Below, in pieces: positions 47,654 through 57,081 of a stretch of 64,000 nucleotides of DNA. Location of the stretch: assembly GCF_030161415.1 (NCBI RefSeq), contig NZ_BSSU01000001.1, forward strand, positions 124,001 through 188,000, read 5' to 3'. Source of the stretch: Thalassotalea eurytherma. Lineage in GTDB: Bacteria > Pseudomonadota > Gammaproteobacteria > Enterobacterales > Alteromonadaceae. The first letter of the stretch is position 1. Every line of letters begins with the position of its first letter. Below the pieces are notes generated by a model, which searched no databases, had not been told where the DNA came from, and saw only the letters and a list, made by a program, of their open reading frames with translations. The position numbers were made by a program, and so were the translations under genes.

Positions 47654-49138
47654 TTACAAGCTATCACTTACAATGCGTTTCATATCTGTCATGTAACCAC
47701 GTAATTCTTTACCAATAACTTCTACGCTATGGTTTCGAATTTCATCGTTAACTTCAATTAAGCGTTGGTTGTCTACCTGATTTGAAGTGCTGGCTAAGCC
47801 TTCACCTAAATCTTCTAAACTTAGTTGGCTAACAAAGTCAGACAGTAATGGCACGGCTGCGTGGCTAAATAAGTAGTTACCGTATTCAGCCGTATCAGAG
47901 ATAACAACGTTCATTTCGTACAGCTTGTTACGCGCAATACAGTTAGCAATTAATGGAGTTTCATGAAGCGATTCATAATAGGCTGATTCTTCAATAATGC
48001 CGGCAGCAACCATTGAATCAAACGCTAGTTCAACACCTGCTTTTACCATAGCAACTAAGAAAATGCCTTTGTCATAGAATTCTTGCTCAGTAATTTCTGT
48101 CTCGCAATCAGGCGCCAATTCAAAAGACGTTTCCGCCGTTTGTGCACGCCAGGTAAGTAAATTAACGTCATCGTTCGCCCAGTCTTCCATCATGGTTGAA
48201 GAAAAGGTGCCGTCGATAATGTCGTCCATATGTTTTTCAAACAACGGGCGTAAAATCCCTTTTAGTTTATCAGCCATATCAAACGCTTTGATTTTCGCAG
48301 GGTTTGAAAGGCGGTCCATCATGTTGGTAATACCACCATGCTTTAAACCTTCAGTAACTGTTTCCCAGCCATATTGAATTAATTTACGCGCATAACCAGC
48401 GTCTACACCGTTTGCAACAAGTTGTTGATGACCTAAAATTGCACCTGTTTGCAGCATGCCACATAAGATAGTTTGCTCACCCATTAAGTCTGACTTAACT
48501 TCAGCAATGAATGATGATTCAAGTACACCAGCGCGATCGCCACCAGTTGCACTAGCATAGGCTTTTGCAATTGCTAAACCATTGCCGTTTGGATCGTTTT
48601 CTGGGTGAACCGCAATCAATGTTGGTACACCAAAACCACGCTTATATTCTTCACGTACTTCAGTACCTGGACACTTAGGCGCAACCATAACCACGGTAAT
48701 ATCAGGGCGTACTTGCATGCCTTCTTCAACAATGTTGAAACCGTGAGAATATGAAAGTGTAGCGCCGTGTTTCATTAATGGCATTACAGCGCTAACAGCT
48801 GACGTGTGTTGCTTGTCAGGTGTTAGGTTTAATACAAGGTCTGCTTCTGGAATTAATTCATCGTAGGTACCAACAGTAAAGCCATGCTCGGTAGCCCATT
48901 GGTATGATTGACGCTTTTCAGCAATTGCTGCTTCACGTAGGGCGTAAGAGATGTTCAAGCCTGAATCACGCATGTTTAAACCTTGGTTTAAACCTTGTGC
49001 ACCACAGCCGACAATCACGATATTCCAATCTTTTATGAAGTTACAGCCATCTTGAAATTCGTCTTTTTTCATAAAACGACATTTGCCTAATTGAGCTAAT
49101 TGCTCACGTAAGCTTAAGGTGTTGAAATAATTTGCCAT
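47654..49138 (-). CDS. ilvC: Ketol-acid reductoisomerase (class II, long form)
   Basis: NADPH- and Mg-dependent enzyme converting acetolactate and acetohydroxybutyrate to the dihydroxy acids of valine and isoleucine synthesis. 494 residues, the long gammaproteobacterial type with a duplicated knotted C-terminal domain. The Rossmann loop [11 protein letters not shown] is near residues 39-49. It is divergent from its regulator ilvY, and an IlvY-type operator lies in the shared 109-base gap, so induction by substrate is expected. Confidence 0.97.
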   Translation of the reverse strand: MANYFNTLSLREQLAQLGKCRFMKKDEFQDGCNFIKDWNIVIVGCGAQGLNQGLNMRDSGLNISYALREAAIAEKRQSYQWATEHGFTVGTYDELIPEADLVLNLTPDKQHTSAVSAVMPLMKHGATLSYSHGFNIVEEGMQVRPDITVVMVAPKCPGTEVREEYKRGFGVPTLIAVHPENDPNGNGLAIAKAYASATGGDRAGVLESSFIAEVKSDLMGEQTILCGMLQTGAILGHQQLVANGVDAGYARKLIQYGWETVTEGLKHGGITNMMDRLSNPAKIKAFDMADKLKGILRPLFEKHMDDIIDGTFSSTMMEDWANDDVNLLTWRAQTAETSFELAPDCETEITEQEFYDKGIFLVAMVKAGVELAFDSMVAAGIIEESAYYESLHETPLIANCIARNKLYEMNVVISDTAEYGNYLFSHAAVPLLSDFVSQLSLEDLGEGLASTSNQVDNQRLIEVNDEIRNHSVEVIGKELRGYMTDMKRIVSDSL

Positions 49139-49216
49139 GATCTACTCCGAAAATTTTATTGCTTGTAGACTAATATAAAACTATCGTTGCTTAAATTGAT
49201 ATATTTGCATTACTAT

Positions 49217-49233
49217 GTTGCAAATTACGCAAC
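49217..49233. promoter_or_regulatory. Candidate IlvY operator between ilvC and ilvY
   Basis: The 17-base dyad GTTGC-N7-GCAAC contains the T-N11-A form used by LysR-type regulators, and a related half-site (TTTGCAT) lies just to its left near 49204. It sits in the ilvC-ilvY divergent gap, where IlvY of E. coli binds tandem operators. Confidence 0.6.
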
Positions 49234-49247
49234 AAAAGAGGTTGGCG

Positions 49248-50129
49248 ATGGATGCAAAATCATTAAGTATGTTTGCTCACCTTGCTCGTTCACTGCACTT
49301 TGGTAAAACAGCAACGGCGTTTTATGTCAGTCCATCAACATTGAGCCGAGCAGTTCAGCGTTTAGAAGAAGAGCTCGGATGTCAGTTATTGCATCGTGAT
49401 AATCGTAATGTTGTGCTGACGCCTGCGGGACAAAAATTACAAGCATATGCGTTAGCGCAACAAAGTCAGCTTGAAGGTTTAAAGCTTGAATTAGCAAAAC
49501 AACAAGAGCAGCTTACTGGCACACTCCATATTTATTGTTCTGTAACGGCGGCCTATAGTCACCTTCCCGATTTGCTCGATCGCTTTCGCCAACAACATCC
49601 TTTGGTTGAAATTATGCTCACAACCGGTGATGCGGCAGAATCTGTAAAATACATTCAACAACAAAGTGCCGATATCGCAATTGCTGCCAAGCCAGACGAG
49701 CTATCTTCAAGTTTCTATTTTCATCATCTGATGGATATTGATTTGCAGCTCATTGCGCCAAGTATGTTTTGCCCTGTAGAACAGCTGGTTAGCCAACCAA
49801 CAATTGATTGGTCTCAAGTGCCGATTATTTTGCCAGAACAAGGGTTAGCGCGCACACGCTTTGAAAAGTGGTATCGCCAGCTTCAGTTCGGCAAACCCAA
49901 TATTTACGCGAATGTATCTGGCCATGAGGCTATTGTCTCGATGGTTGCACTGGGTTGTGGCATTGGTATTGCCCCTGAAGTAGTTACAGAGCTTAGCCCG
50001 CTAAAGAACCGCGTAAAAGTGCTTGATATAGAAACGAATATTAAACCTTTTAACCTAGGCGTTTGTTGTTTGAACATTAAAAAGCAGCAACCGTTGATTA
50101 AGGCATTTTTTGAAGCAATCGATAACTAA
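49248..50129 (+). CDS. ilvY: LysR-type regulator IlvY
   Basis: Activates ilvC when acetolactate or acetohydroxybutyrate accumulates. 293 residues: winged helix-turn-helix (HFGKTATAFYVSPSTLSRAVQRLEEELGCQLLHRDNR) and a co-inducer domain with HIYCSVTAAYSHLPDLLDRFR and GHEAIVSMVALGCGIGIAPEVV, which match IlvY closely. The start is placed at 49248 (GAGG 6 bases upstream) rather than the in-frame ATG at 49215, which lies within the operator region. Its stop overlaps the convergent comM gene by 4 bases. Confidence 0.94.
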   Translation: MDAKSLSMFAHLARSLHFGKTATAFYVSPSTLSRAVQRLEEELGCQLLHRDNRNVVLTPAGQKLQAYALAQQSQLEGLKLELAKQQEQLTGTLHIYCSVTAAYSHLPDLLDRFRQQHPLVEIMLTTGDAAESVKYIQQQSADIAIAAKPDELSSSFYFHHLMDIDLQLIAPSMFCPVEQLVSQPTIDWSQVPIILPEQGLARTRFEKWYRQLQFGKPNIYANVSGHEAIVSMVALGCGIGIAPEVVTELSPLKNRVKVLDIETNIKPFNLGVCCLNIKKQQPLIKAFFEAIDN

Positions 50130-51652
50130 ACAGCGATAGATTCTGTTAAATGTCTCAAAATTCTATCCATTGCTCGGTAAGACAAAGCTTCAACGAGATG
50201 GTTGTTTTGAATCTCCGGTGTGCCTTCCATATCTGCCAAGGTTCGCGAAATTTTTAATATTTTATGGTGTGCCCTTGTCGAGAGGCCGAGCTTTTCAACG
50301 GCAAGCTCTAAAAACTCATTATCTTCATGATTTAAATAACAATAGTGTTTAATTTGTGCGGCAGTTAGTTGTGCATTAGCACATTGCTGTCGCTTAAGTT
50401 GAATGTCACGGCATGCAGCAACTCGGGCCTTAATTTCACTACTTGTTTCGTTGTTGTTTTGCTCATTTGCCCAAATCCCTCTTGGTAAACGAGCAACTTC
50501 AATTTGTATATCTATCCTGTCTAAAAAGGGCCCTGATAGGCGGCTTAAGTATTTCAAAATTTGTTCTGGTGTTGATCTGTTGTCGTTGTAGAAGCCGGTT
50601 GGGCTCGGGTTCATCGCAGCAACGAGTTGAAAGTTTGCTGGAAAGGTCAGTTTTTGTAGTGCGCGTGAAATCGTCACCTCGTTAGACTCCAATGGCTCAC
50701 GCAAAACATCTAACACCTTTCGGTCAAATTCAGGTAACTCATCAAGAAATAAGACCCCATTGTGGGCTAAAGATACTTCACCTGGTTTAGGTTGACTGCC
50801 TCCACCGATTAACGCCGCTGCAGATGCCGTGTGATGCGGTGAACGAAAAGGTCGTGTATACCAATTACTATTCTCAACCGACTGATTAGCTATCGACGCG
50901 ACAGCAGCTACGTCGAGCGCTTCGGCTTCAGTCATGGTCGGCAAAATACTGGGTAATCGACTTGCAAGCATCGTTTTACCAGTACCTGGTGGGCCAATAA
51001 ATAAGAGGTTATGACCTCCACTGGCAGCGATTTCTAATGCTCGCTTCGCATGAGGTTGGCCAACCACATCTGCCATATCAAGTTCGCTGGTTTGCTCTAC
51101 TTGTTGAGCATTTTCATGATAAGTCACCAATGGCAGTTCTTGCTGGCGCGCAAAGTGGGGGAATAGTTGGGTTAAGTGTTCTATGCCTAAAACTTTTGCA
51201 GATTTTACATGGCAGGCTTTTTGTGCGCTTTGTAGTGGTAACACTAAGGTTCGATTTTGTGCGGCACACGCCATGGCCATCGGAATATCGCCAATAATTG
51301 AACGCAATGCACCCGACAACGCAAGCTCGCCGGCAAATTCATAATGGCCAATATCGTTTTCTGGTATCTGTTGGGAGGCGACAAGAATGCCAATAGCAAT
51401 GGGTAAATCATATCGGCCACCTTCTTTGGGTAAGTCAGCGGGCGCAAGATTGATCGTGATACGTTTTGCAGGAAACTCAAAGCCACAGTTGATAATGGCA
51501 CTGCGCACTCGGTCTTTTGACTCTTTCACTGAAGTTTCTGGCAGGCCGACAATATGGAAGGCAGGTAAACCATTGGCAATGTGCACTTCTACAGTAACTA
51601 AGGGGGCTTCCAGTCCAAGGCGAGCTCGGCTATACACGCAGGATAAAGACAT
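50126..51652 (-). CDS. comM: ComM/YifB, Mg-chelatase-like AAA+ ATPase
   Basis: A 508-residue AAA+ protein with an N-terminal Lon-protease-like domain, Walker A GPPGTGKT (near 218-225), the Mg-chelatase ATPase core (FRSPHHTASAAALIGGG, LDELPEF) and a C-terminal helical lid. In Vibrio and other gammaproteobacteria ComM is a hexameric branch-migration helicase that extends recombination during natural transformation. It lies between ilvY and the ilvG leader; yifB also adjoins ilvL in E. coli. Divergent from ilvL. Confidence 0.95.
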   Translation of the reverse strand: MSLSCVYSRARLGLEAPLVTVEVHIANGLPAFHIVGLPETSVKESKDRVRSAIINCGFEFPAKRITINLAPADLPKEGGRYDLPIAIGILVASQQIPENDIGHYEFAGELALSGALRSIIGDIPMAMACAAQNRTLVLPLQSAQKACHVKSAKVLGIEHLTQLFPHFARQQELPLVTYHENAQQVEQTSELDMADVVGQPHAKRALEIAASGGHNLLFIGPPGTGKTMLASRLPSILPTMTEAEALDVAAVASIANQSVENSNWYTRPFRSPHHTASAAALIGGGSQPKPGEVSLAHNGVLFLDELPEFDRKVLDVLREPLESNEVTISRALQKLTFPANFQLVAAMNPSPTGFYNDNRSTPEQILKYLSRLSGPFLDRIDIQIEVARLPRGIWANEQNNNETSSEIKARVAACRDIQLKRQQCANAQLTAAQIKHYCYLNHEDNEFLELAVEKLGLSTRAHHKILKISRTLADMEGTPEIQNNHLVEALSYRAMDRILRHLTESIAV

Positions 51653-51845
51653 AAAAATTCCATTTATTATGTTTTATCATTGAGTGTAGTTAACGAAATT
51701 ATTTTTGCCTAATAACTAAACAGGATTTAAATAGAAAAAATATTTTAACATTTTATTAAAAAGTACTTGCTTGGATGATTAGAGCTATGGTACTAATTTA
51801 AAAAAGCAAAACACTAAAATAAAATTTCATTATTTTTAAATAAAT

Positions 51846-51929
51846 ATGCATAACATAAACGCAATTATTATTAACATTATTCTCGTCGTGGTGATTATTA
51901 TTTCATCGCGGGATCGTTTGTTGCGTTAA
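51846..51929 (+). CDS. ilvL: ilv operon leader peptide
   Basis: A 27-residue frame with 9 Ile, 3 Val and 3 Leu codons, concentrated in residues 7-19 (IIINIILVVVIII), 22 bases before a GC-rich terminator hairpin that precedes ilvG. This is the design of attenuation-controlled ilv leaders: ribosome stalling at starved Ile/Val/Leu codons prevents terminator formation. No strong Shine-Dalgarno is seen. Possible promoter elements (TTGCTT at 51767, TACTAA at 51791) lie about 50-80 bases upstream. Too short for routine gene calling. Confidence 0.88.
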   Translation: MHNINAIIINIILVVVIIISSRDRLLR

Positions 51930-51950
51930 CAAAAATTAATTTTTTACAAC

Positions 51951-51987
51951 AAACCCCCGCTCCGAAAGGACCGGGGGTTTTGTTTTT
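51951..51987 (+). terminator. ilv attenuator (leader terminator)
   Basis: AAACCCCCG pairs with CGGGGGTTT, with an inner TCC/GGA helix capped by a GAAA tetraloop and a following T-rich tract. It lies between the ilvL stop and ilvG, so it is the attenuation terminator, not an operon end. Confidence 0.92.
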
Positions 51988-52099
51988 CTTAGGGCAAGAA
52001 AAACGTTATTAACCATTACATTTAAACTGACAGAGGAAAGAAGTGTAGAAAGTGATTGTAAGTTGAAAAACGACTTTTTACATATTCTATTGAAGACAC

Positions 52100-53761
52100 A
52101 TGGCAAGTGAACAATTAACCGGCGCAGCGTTACTTTTCAAAGTATTGCAGCAGCATCAAGTAAAGCATGTTTTTGGCTATCCAGGCGGTGCCATTATGCC
52201 AATTTATGATGCGCTTTATGATAGTGACGTTGAACACTTTTTGTGTCGTCATGAGCAAGGGGCAGCATTTTCTGCAATAGGCTATGCCCGTGCGTCTGAG
52301 CAGGTAGGCGTTTGTTTTGCAACGTCGGGACCTGGTGCAACTAACCTGATCACCGGCTTAGCCGATGCGCTTGCAGATTCTATTCCTGTTGTCGCGATTA
52401 CTGGTCAAGTGGCTACCGCAGCAATGGGCTCAGATGCCTTTCAGGAAATTGATGTTTTTGGTTTATCGCTAGCGTGTACAAAGCATTCCTTCCAGGTGAC
52501 AGATGTTAATGATTTAGAGAAAGTGTTACATCGTGCGTTTGCCATCGCACTTGAAGGGCGCCAAGGCCCTGTATTAGTTGATATCCCAAAAGACGTTCAA
52601 ATAGCATTGGTTGATGAGAAACACGGAAATTATTCACAGCTGAAAAACAAAGTTAAATTACCACCAGCAAATGTTGGCAGTGCGCTTGCGTTAATGAGTA
52701 AAGCTAAAAAGCCAATTTTATATGTCGGTGGTGGTGTTGGTATGGCACAAGCGATTGATGAACTTCGCAGTTTTGCTAAGTGCACTGGTATCCCAAGTGT
52801 TTCAACCTTGAAAGGTCTAGGTGCCTTAGATCCGCAGGACGCAAATTATATGGGTATGTTAGGCATGCACGGCACGAAAGCGTCTAACTTAGCTGTACAA
52901 GCGTGTGATCTGTTAATTGCCGTAGGGGCGCGATTTGATGACCGTGTAACGGGCAAATTAAATGAATTCGCGCCAAATGCCAAAGTCATTCACTTTGATA
53001 TAGATACGGCTGAAATTGATAAACGTCGTAAAGCGGATGTCGCTATTTTAGGTGATCTTAAAGTGAATTTGCCATCGCTTGAAATGCCTTTAAGCATAGA
53101 GCAATGGCAAGAAACTTGTCAGGCGATGCAGCGCGATTTTGGCTGGCGTTACGATCATCCGGGTGAAAACATCTTTGCCCCTGCGGTATTAAAAGAACTG
53201 AGTGATCGTGTTCCTGAAAATACTTGTGTCACAACAGATGTTGGTCAGCACCAAATGTGGACTGCACAACATATGAAATTTAATGATCCGACTAACTTTT
53301 TAACAAGTGGTGGTATGGGGACAATGGGTTTTGGTCTACCTGCGGCCATTGGTGCACAAGTTAGTCGTCCTCACGATTGTATTATCACGGTATCGGGTGA
53401 TGGTTCAATCATGATGAACGTTCAGGAACTTGCAACCATCAAGCGTTTTCAGTTACCGGTTAAAATTGTATTAATCGATAACAGTAAGCTGGGAATGGTG
53501 CGTCAATGGCAAGATTTATTCTTTAATGGTCGCCTAAGCGAAACAGACTTATCTGATAATCCAGATTTTATTATGCTAGCGCAAGCCTTTGATATTAAAG
53601 CAAGACAGATCACTAAAAAGCATGAGGTAGCGGAGGCGATTGAAGAAATGTTGGATCACAATGGTCCTTATCTATTGCAAGTGAAAATAGATGCAAAAGA
53701 CAATGTATGGCCACTTGTTCCACCAAATACTGCAAACGACAAAATGATGGAGAATACCTAA
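52100..53761 (+). CDS. ilvG: Acetolactate synthase II large subunit
   Basis: Thiamine-diphosphate enzyme making acetolactate or acetohydroxybutyrate, the first common step of branched-chain amino acid synthesis. An intact 553-residue frame (the frameshift known in E. coli K-12 is absent). Visible are the ThDP-activating Glu in [24 protein letters not shown], and the metal-binding [12 protein letters not shown]. Shares one base with ilvM (TAATG), so the holoenzyme subunits are made in a coupled way. Confidence 0.97.
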   Translation: MASEQLTGAALLFKVLQQHQVKHVFGYPGGAIMPIYDALYDSDVEHFLCRHEQGAAFSAIGYARASEQVGVCFATSGPGATNLITGLADALADSIPVVAITGQVATAAMGSDAFQEIDVFGLSLACTKHSFQVTDVNDLEKVLHRAFAIALEGRQGPVLVDIPKDVQIALVDEKHGNYSQLKNKVKLPPANVGSALALMSKAKKPILYVGGGVGMAQAIDELRSFAKCTGIPSVSTLKGLGALDPQDANYMGMLGMHGTKASNLAVQACDLLIAVGARFDDRVTGKLNEFAPNAKVIHFDIDTAEIDKRRKADVAILGDLKVNLPSLEMPLSIEQWQETCQAMQRDFGWRYDHPGENIFAPAVLKELSDRVPENTCVTTDVGQHQMWTAQHMKFNDPTNFLTSGGMGTMGFGLPAAIGAQVSRPHDCIITVSGDGSIMMNVQELATIKRFQLPVKIVLIDNSKLGMVRQWQDLFFNGRLSETDLSDNPDFIMLAQAFDIKARQITKKHEVAEAIEEMLDHNGPYLLQVKIDAKDNVWPLVPPNTANDKMMENT

Positions 53762-54018
53762 TGAATCACTATCAATTAAACATCACAGCAGATGACAAAC
53801 AGGTGGTTTTAGAGCGTATTCTTCAAGTCGCAAGGTATCGCGGATTTTTGATCAATGGCATTAATGCACAGGTAAATAACGCCGACAATATTGGCATTAT
53901 TAAGTTGTTCGTTAGCAGTGAGCGCTCAATCGGACTTTTAGTTGATCAGATCAATAAACTCATCGACATCAAGAGTGTCACGGTAGACAATAAGGCTACG
54001 CAGTCAACAAGCGCTTAA
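53761..54018 (+). CDS. ilvM: Acetolactate synthase II small (regulatory) subunit
   Basis: An 85-residue ACT-domain protein ([31 protein letters not shown]) that activates the large subunit. The start is the ATG overlapping the ilvG stop; the longer frame from 53707 merely runs antiparallel in another frame inside ilvG. A 99-base gap with a hairpin separates it from ilvE. Confidence 0.94.
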   Translation: MNHYQLNITADDKQVVLERILQVARYRGFLINGINAQVNNADNIGIIKLFVSSERSIGLLVDQINKLIDIKSVTVDNKATQSTSA

Positions 54019-54066
54019 CATGGTTAACGAATAAGTTCGTTACTTAATGAATAAACAATAAATAAT

Positions 54067-54090
54067 CACTAAGTCACTCGCGACTTAGTG
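54067..54090. repeat. Intercistronic hairpin between ilvM and ilvE
   Basis: CACTAAGTC and GACTTAGTG form a 9-bp stem around 6 bases. On the + strand it is followed by A-rich sequence rather than T, so it is not a terminator for the ilv transcript. It may be a processing or stabilising element. Confidence 0.6.
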
Positions 54091-54117
54091 AAAAGATACA
54101 AATTTAGGACAACACAA

Positions 54118-55044
54118 ATGGCTAAAGTAAATGCAGAATTAATTTGGTTTAACGGTGAACTCATGCCTTGGCAAAATGCGACGGTTCACGTGATGAGCCA
54201 TGCATTGCATTATGGTTCGTCGGTTTTTGAAGGTATTCGTGCCTACGAAACCCATAAAGGTACTTGTATTTTCCGATTAGAAGAGCATATCAAACGCCTT
54301 TTTGATTCGGCAAAAGTATATCGAATGAATATCCCATTCACGCAAGAAGAAGTTGAGCAGGCATGCAAAGATGCTGTCGCTAAAAATGGTTTAGCATCTG
54401 CTTACCTTCGTCCATTGGCGTTTTTAGGCGATGTCGGCATGGGATTACGTCCACCTGCTGATGCGAAAGCTGATTTAATGGTTGCTGCTTTTAGTTGGGA
54501 AGCATATCTCGGCGCTGAAGCGATTGAGCAAGGTGTTGATGTCGGTGTTTCAAGTTGGAACCGATTAGCGCCTAACACCATGCCAACGGCAGCCAAAGCC
54601 GGTGGTAATTACTTATCTTCGCAACTGATTTCAATGGAAGCTGGTCGTCATGGCTATACCGAAGGTATCGCGTTAGACATCAACAACATGGTTAGTGAGG
54701 GTGCTGGTCAAAACCTATTTTTAGTGCGTAATGGCATCATCTACACGCCATTTAGCACCGCTTCAATTTTACCTGGTTTAACACGAGATACGGTGATGAA
54801 ACTAGCTGCACAATTAGGTTATGAAGTGCGTGAAGAACCTGTTTCTCGTGAGTCTTTATATCTAGCGGATGAGTTCTTCATGACAGGTACTGCAACCGAA
54901 GTTGTACCGGTTAAAAGTGTCGATGGTATGCCAGTAGGTACAGGTTCTCGTGGGCCAGTTACAAAAGCCATTCAAGAAGCTTTCTTCGGTATTTTTGATG
55001 GTAGTACCGATATCCCAGACTCTTGGTTAGCGCCTGTAAAATAA
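54118..55044 (+). CDS. ilvE: Branched-chain amino acid aminotransferase
   Basis: PLP fold-type IV transaminase for the last step of Ile, Val and Leu synthesis. 308 residues from the chosen ATG, with AGGA 8 bases upstream, starting MAKVNAELIWFNGELMPW. SHALHYGSSVFEGIRAY, the PLP-lysine region PTAAKAGGNYLSS and GTATEVVPV are diagnostic. An in-frame upstream ATG at 54088 lies in the hairpin and is rejected. Confidence 0.97.
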   Translation: MAKVNAELIWFNGELMPWQNATVHVMSHALHYGSSVFEGIRAYETHKGTCIFRLEEHIKRLFDSAKVYRMNIPFTQEEVEQACKDAVAKNGLASAYLRPLAFLGDVGMGLRPPADAKADLMVAAFSWEAYLGAEAIEQGVDVGVSSWNRLAPNTMPTAAKAGGNYLSSQLISMEAGRHGYTEGIALDINNMVSEGAGQNLFLVRNGIIYTPFSTASILPGLTRDTVMKLAAQLGYEVREEPVSRESLYLADEFFMTGTATEVVPVKSVDGMPVGTGSRGPVTKAIQEAFFGIFDGSTDIPDSWLAPVK

Positions 55045-55070
55045 CGATAATTAATAGCGCTAATTGATGA

Positions 55071-55106
55071 GTGGGAATACGTTGAACTTTAACAGCGTAT
55101 TCCCAC
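55071..55106. repeat. Strong intercistronic hairpin between ilvE and ilvD
   Basis: GTGGGAATACG and CGTATTCCCAC form an 11-bp perfect stem. The loop itself can pair (GTT with AAC). No T-tract follows (GTTAAATTAG), so a pausing, processing or mRNA-stabilising function is more likely than full termination. Confidence 0.65.
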
Positions 55107-55191
55107 GTTAAATTAGCCTACTAATTTTTCGTTATTGCTAACGAATTTTATATTAACTAAAAACGAATATAGCAATAGTAGGAAAAATAGA

Positions 55192-57078
55192 ATGCCAAAA
55201 TTAAGATCAGCAACTTCGACACAAGGCCGCAATATGGCAGGTGCAAGAGCACTCTGGCGAGCTACCGGCATGACCGATGGTGACTTTGGTAAGCCTATTA
55301 TTGCAGTAGTAAATTCATTTACCCAGTTTGTACCAGGTCATGTGCATCTAAAAGACATGGGGCAACTTGTTGCTGGCGCTATTGAAGACGCGGGTGGTGT
55401 TGCAAAAGAATTCAATACCATCGCCGTTGATGATGGCATCGCTATGGGGCATAGCGGTATGCTTTATAGCTTACCTTCACGTGACCTTATTGCCGATTCT
55501 GTTGAATATATGGTAAATGCACATTGCGCCGATGCTATGGTGTGTATTTCGAACTGTGACAAAATCACTCCGGGCATGTTAATGGCGGCAATGCGTCTTA
55601 ATATCCCGGTCATTTTCGTTTCTGGTGGTCCGATGGAAGCAGGTAAAACTAAGCTTTCAGATCAAATCATTAAGCTCGATTTAGTTGACGCTATGATTCA
55701 AGGTGCTGATCCAACCGTTTCAGACGAACAAAGTAAACAAGTTGAACGTTCAGCATGTCCTACATGTGGCTCCTGTTCGGGTATGTTTACTGCAAACTCG
55801 ATGAACTGTTTAGCAGAAGCGTTAGGCCTAGCGCTACCTGGCAATGGTTCTATGTTGGCGACACATGCTGACCGTGAACAATTGTTTCTAAAAGCTGGCA
55901 AACAAATTGTTGAGCTAACAAAACGTTACTATCAAGAAAACGATGAGAGTGCGCTTCCGCGTAATATTGCCAATAAAGACGCGTTGCATAACGCGATGTG
56001 TTTAGATATTGCCATGGGCGGCTCTACCAATACGATTTTACATTTGCTTGCTTTAGCGCAAGAAGCTGAAATTGATTACACAATGGCGGATATGGACCAA
56101 TTATCACGAATCGTTCCGCAGTTATGTAAAGTAGCGCCGTCAACACCAGATTATCACATGGAAGATGTGCATCGCGCTGGCGGCGTCATTGCCATTTTAG
56201 GTGAGTTAGCGCGAGCAAATTTATTAAAAATGGATGTCACCAATGTCTTAGGCACAAGCCTGACAGAGCATCTTAATCAATACGATATTAAGACAACGAA
56301 AGACGAAGACATTAAAACCTTTTACCGAGCAGGTCCTGCTGGTATTCGCACAACCAAAGCGTTTAGCCAAGATTGTCGCTGGGATACCTTAGATGATGAT
56401 CGTGCAAACGGTTGTATTCGCTCACTCGACAATGCCTTTTCTACCGAAGGTGGTTTAGCGGTGCTTACCGGTAACATTGCACTTGATGGCTGTGTTGTTA
56501 AAACAGCAGGTGTAAGCGACGATAACTTAACCTTTACAGGCCCTGCTCATGTCTTTGAAAGTCAAGATGATGCAGTTGCCGGCATTCTTGACGGCAAAGT
56601 TGTTGCTGGTGAAGTTGTCGTTATACGTTACGAGGGGCCAAAAGGTGGTCCGGGCATGCAAGAAATGCTGTATCCAACAACTTACCTTAAATCAATGGGA
56701 TTAGGTAAAGCCTGTGCGCTATTAACTGATGGCCGCTTTTCAGGCGGTACTTCGGGTTTATCGATTGGCCATGTTTCACCAGAAGCAGCAAGTGGTGGTG
56801 TAATTGGTCTAGTGGAACAAGGCGATATTATTGATATTGATATCCCTAACCGTTCAATTCAGTTAAAAATATCTGAACAAGAATTAGCCAAGCGTCAGAC
56901 CCAAATGAACGCCAAAGGTACAAGCGCTTGGCAGCCAAAAGATCGTGTTAGACCTATCAGTTATGCACTTAAAAACTATGCAATGTTAGCGACCAGCGCC
57001 GACAAAGGTGCTGTGCGAGATCGTGCAGTACTAGATGGTGCATCAGCACACTTATCGAACCAATCTGAAAAAGCATAA
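55192..57078 (+). CDS. ilvD: Dihydroxy-acid dehydratase
   Basis: Iron-sulfur enzyme dehydrating dihydroxy-isovalerate and -methylvalerate. 628 residues. Cluster and metal ligands appear in [10 protein letters not shown] and [19 protein letters not shown], and the carbamylation-type Lys/GGSTNT block follows. The start is at 55192, with AGGAAA upstream and the family N-terminus [26 protein letters not shown]; the 19-codon extension to 55135 is not conserved-looking. Confidence 0.97.
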   Translation: MPKLRSATSTQGRNMAGARALWRATGMTDGDFGKPIIAVVNSFTQFVPGHVHLKDMGQLVAGAIEDAGGVAKEFNTIAVDDGIAMGHSGMLYSLPSRDLIADSVEYMVNAHCADAMVCISNCDKITPGMLMAAMRLNIPVIFVSGGPMEAGKTKLSDQIIKLDLVDAMIQGADPTVSDEQSKQVERSACPTCGSCSGMFTANSMNCLAEALGLALPGNGSMLATHADREQLFLKAGKQIVELTKRYYQENDESALPRNIANKDALHNAMCLDIAMGGSTNTILHLLALAQEAEIDYTMADMDQLSRIVPQLCKVAPSTPDYHMEDVHRAGGVIAILGELARANLLKMDVTNVLGTSLTEHLNQYDIKTTKDEDIKTFYRAGPAGIRTTKAFSQDCRWDTLDDDRANGCIRSLDNAFSTEGGLAVLTGNIALDGCVVKTAGVSDDNLTFTGPAHVFESQDDAVAGILDGKVVAGEVVVIRYEGPKGGPGMQEMLYPTTYLKSMGLGKACALLTDGRFSGGTSGLSIGHVSPEAASGGVIGLVEQGDIIDIDIPNRSIQLKISEQELAKRQTQMNAKGTSAWQPKDRVRPISYALKNYAMLATSADKGAVRDRAVLDGASAHLSNQSEKA

Positions 57079-57081
57079 ATT

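Noticed and set aside
50403-51683. Several plus-strand frames and one alternative minus-strand frame in comM.
   Set aside because: All lie inside the intact ComM coding sequence with its Walker A and AAA+ motifs.
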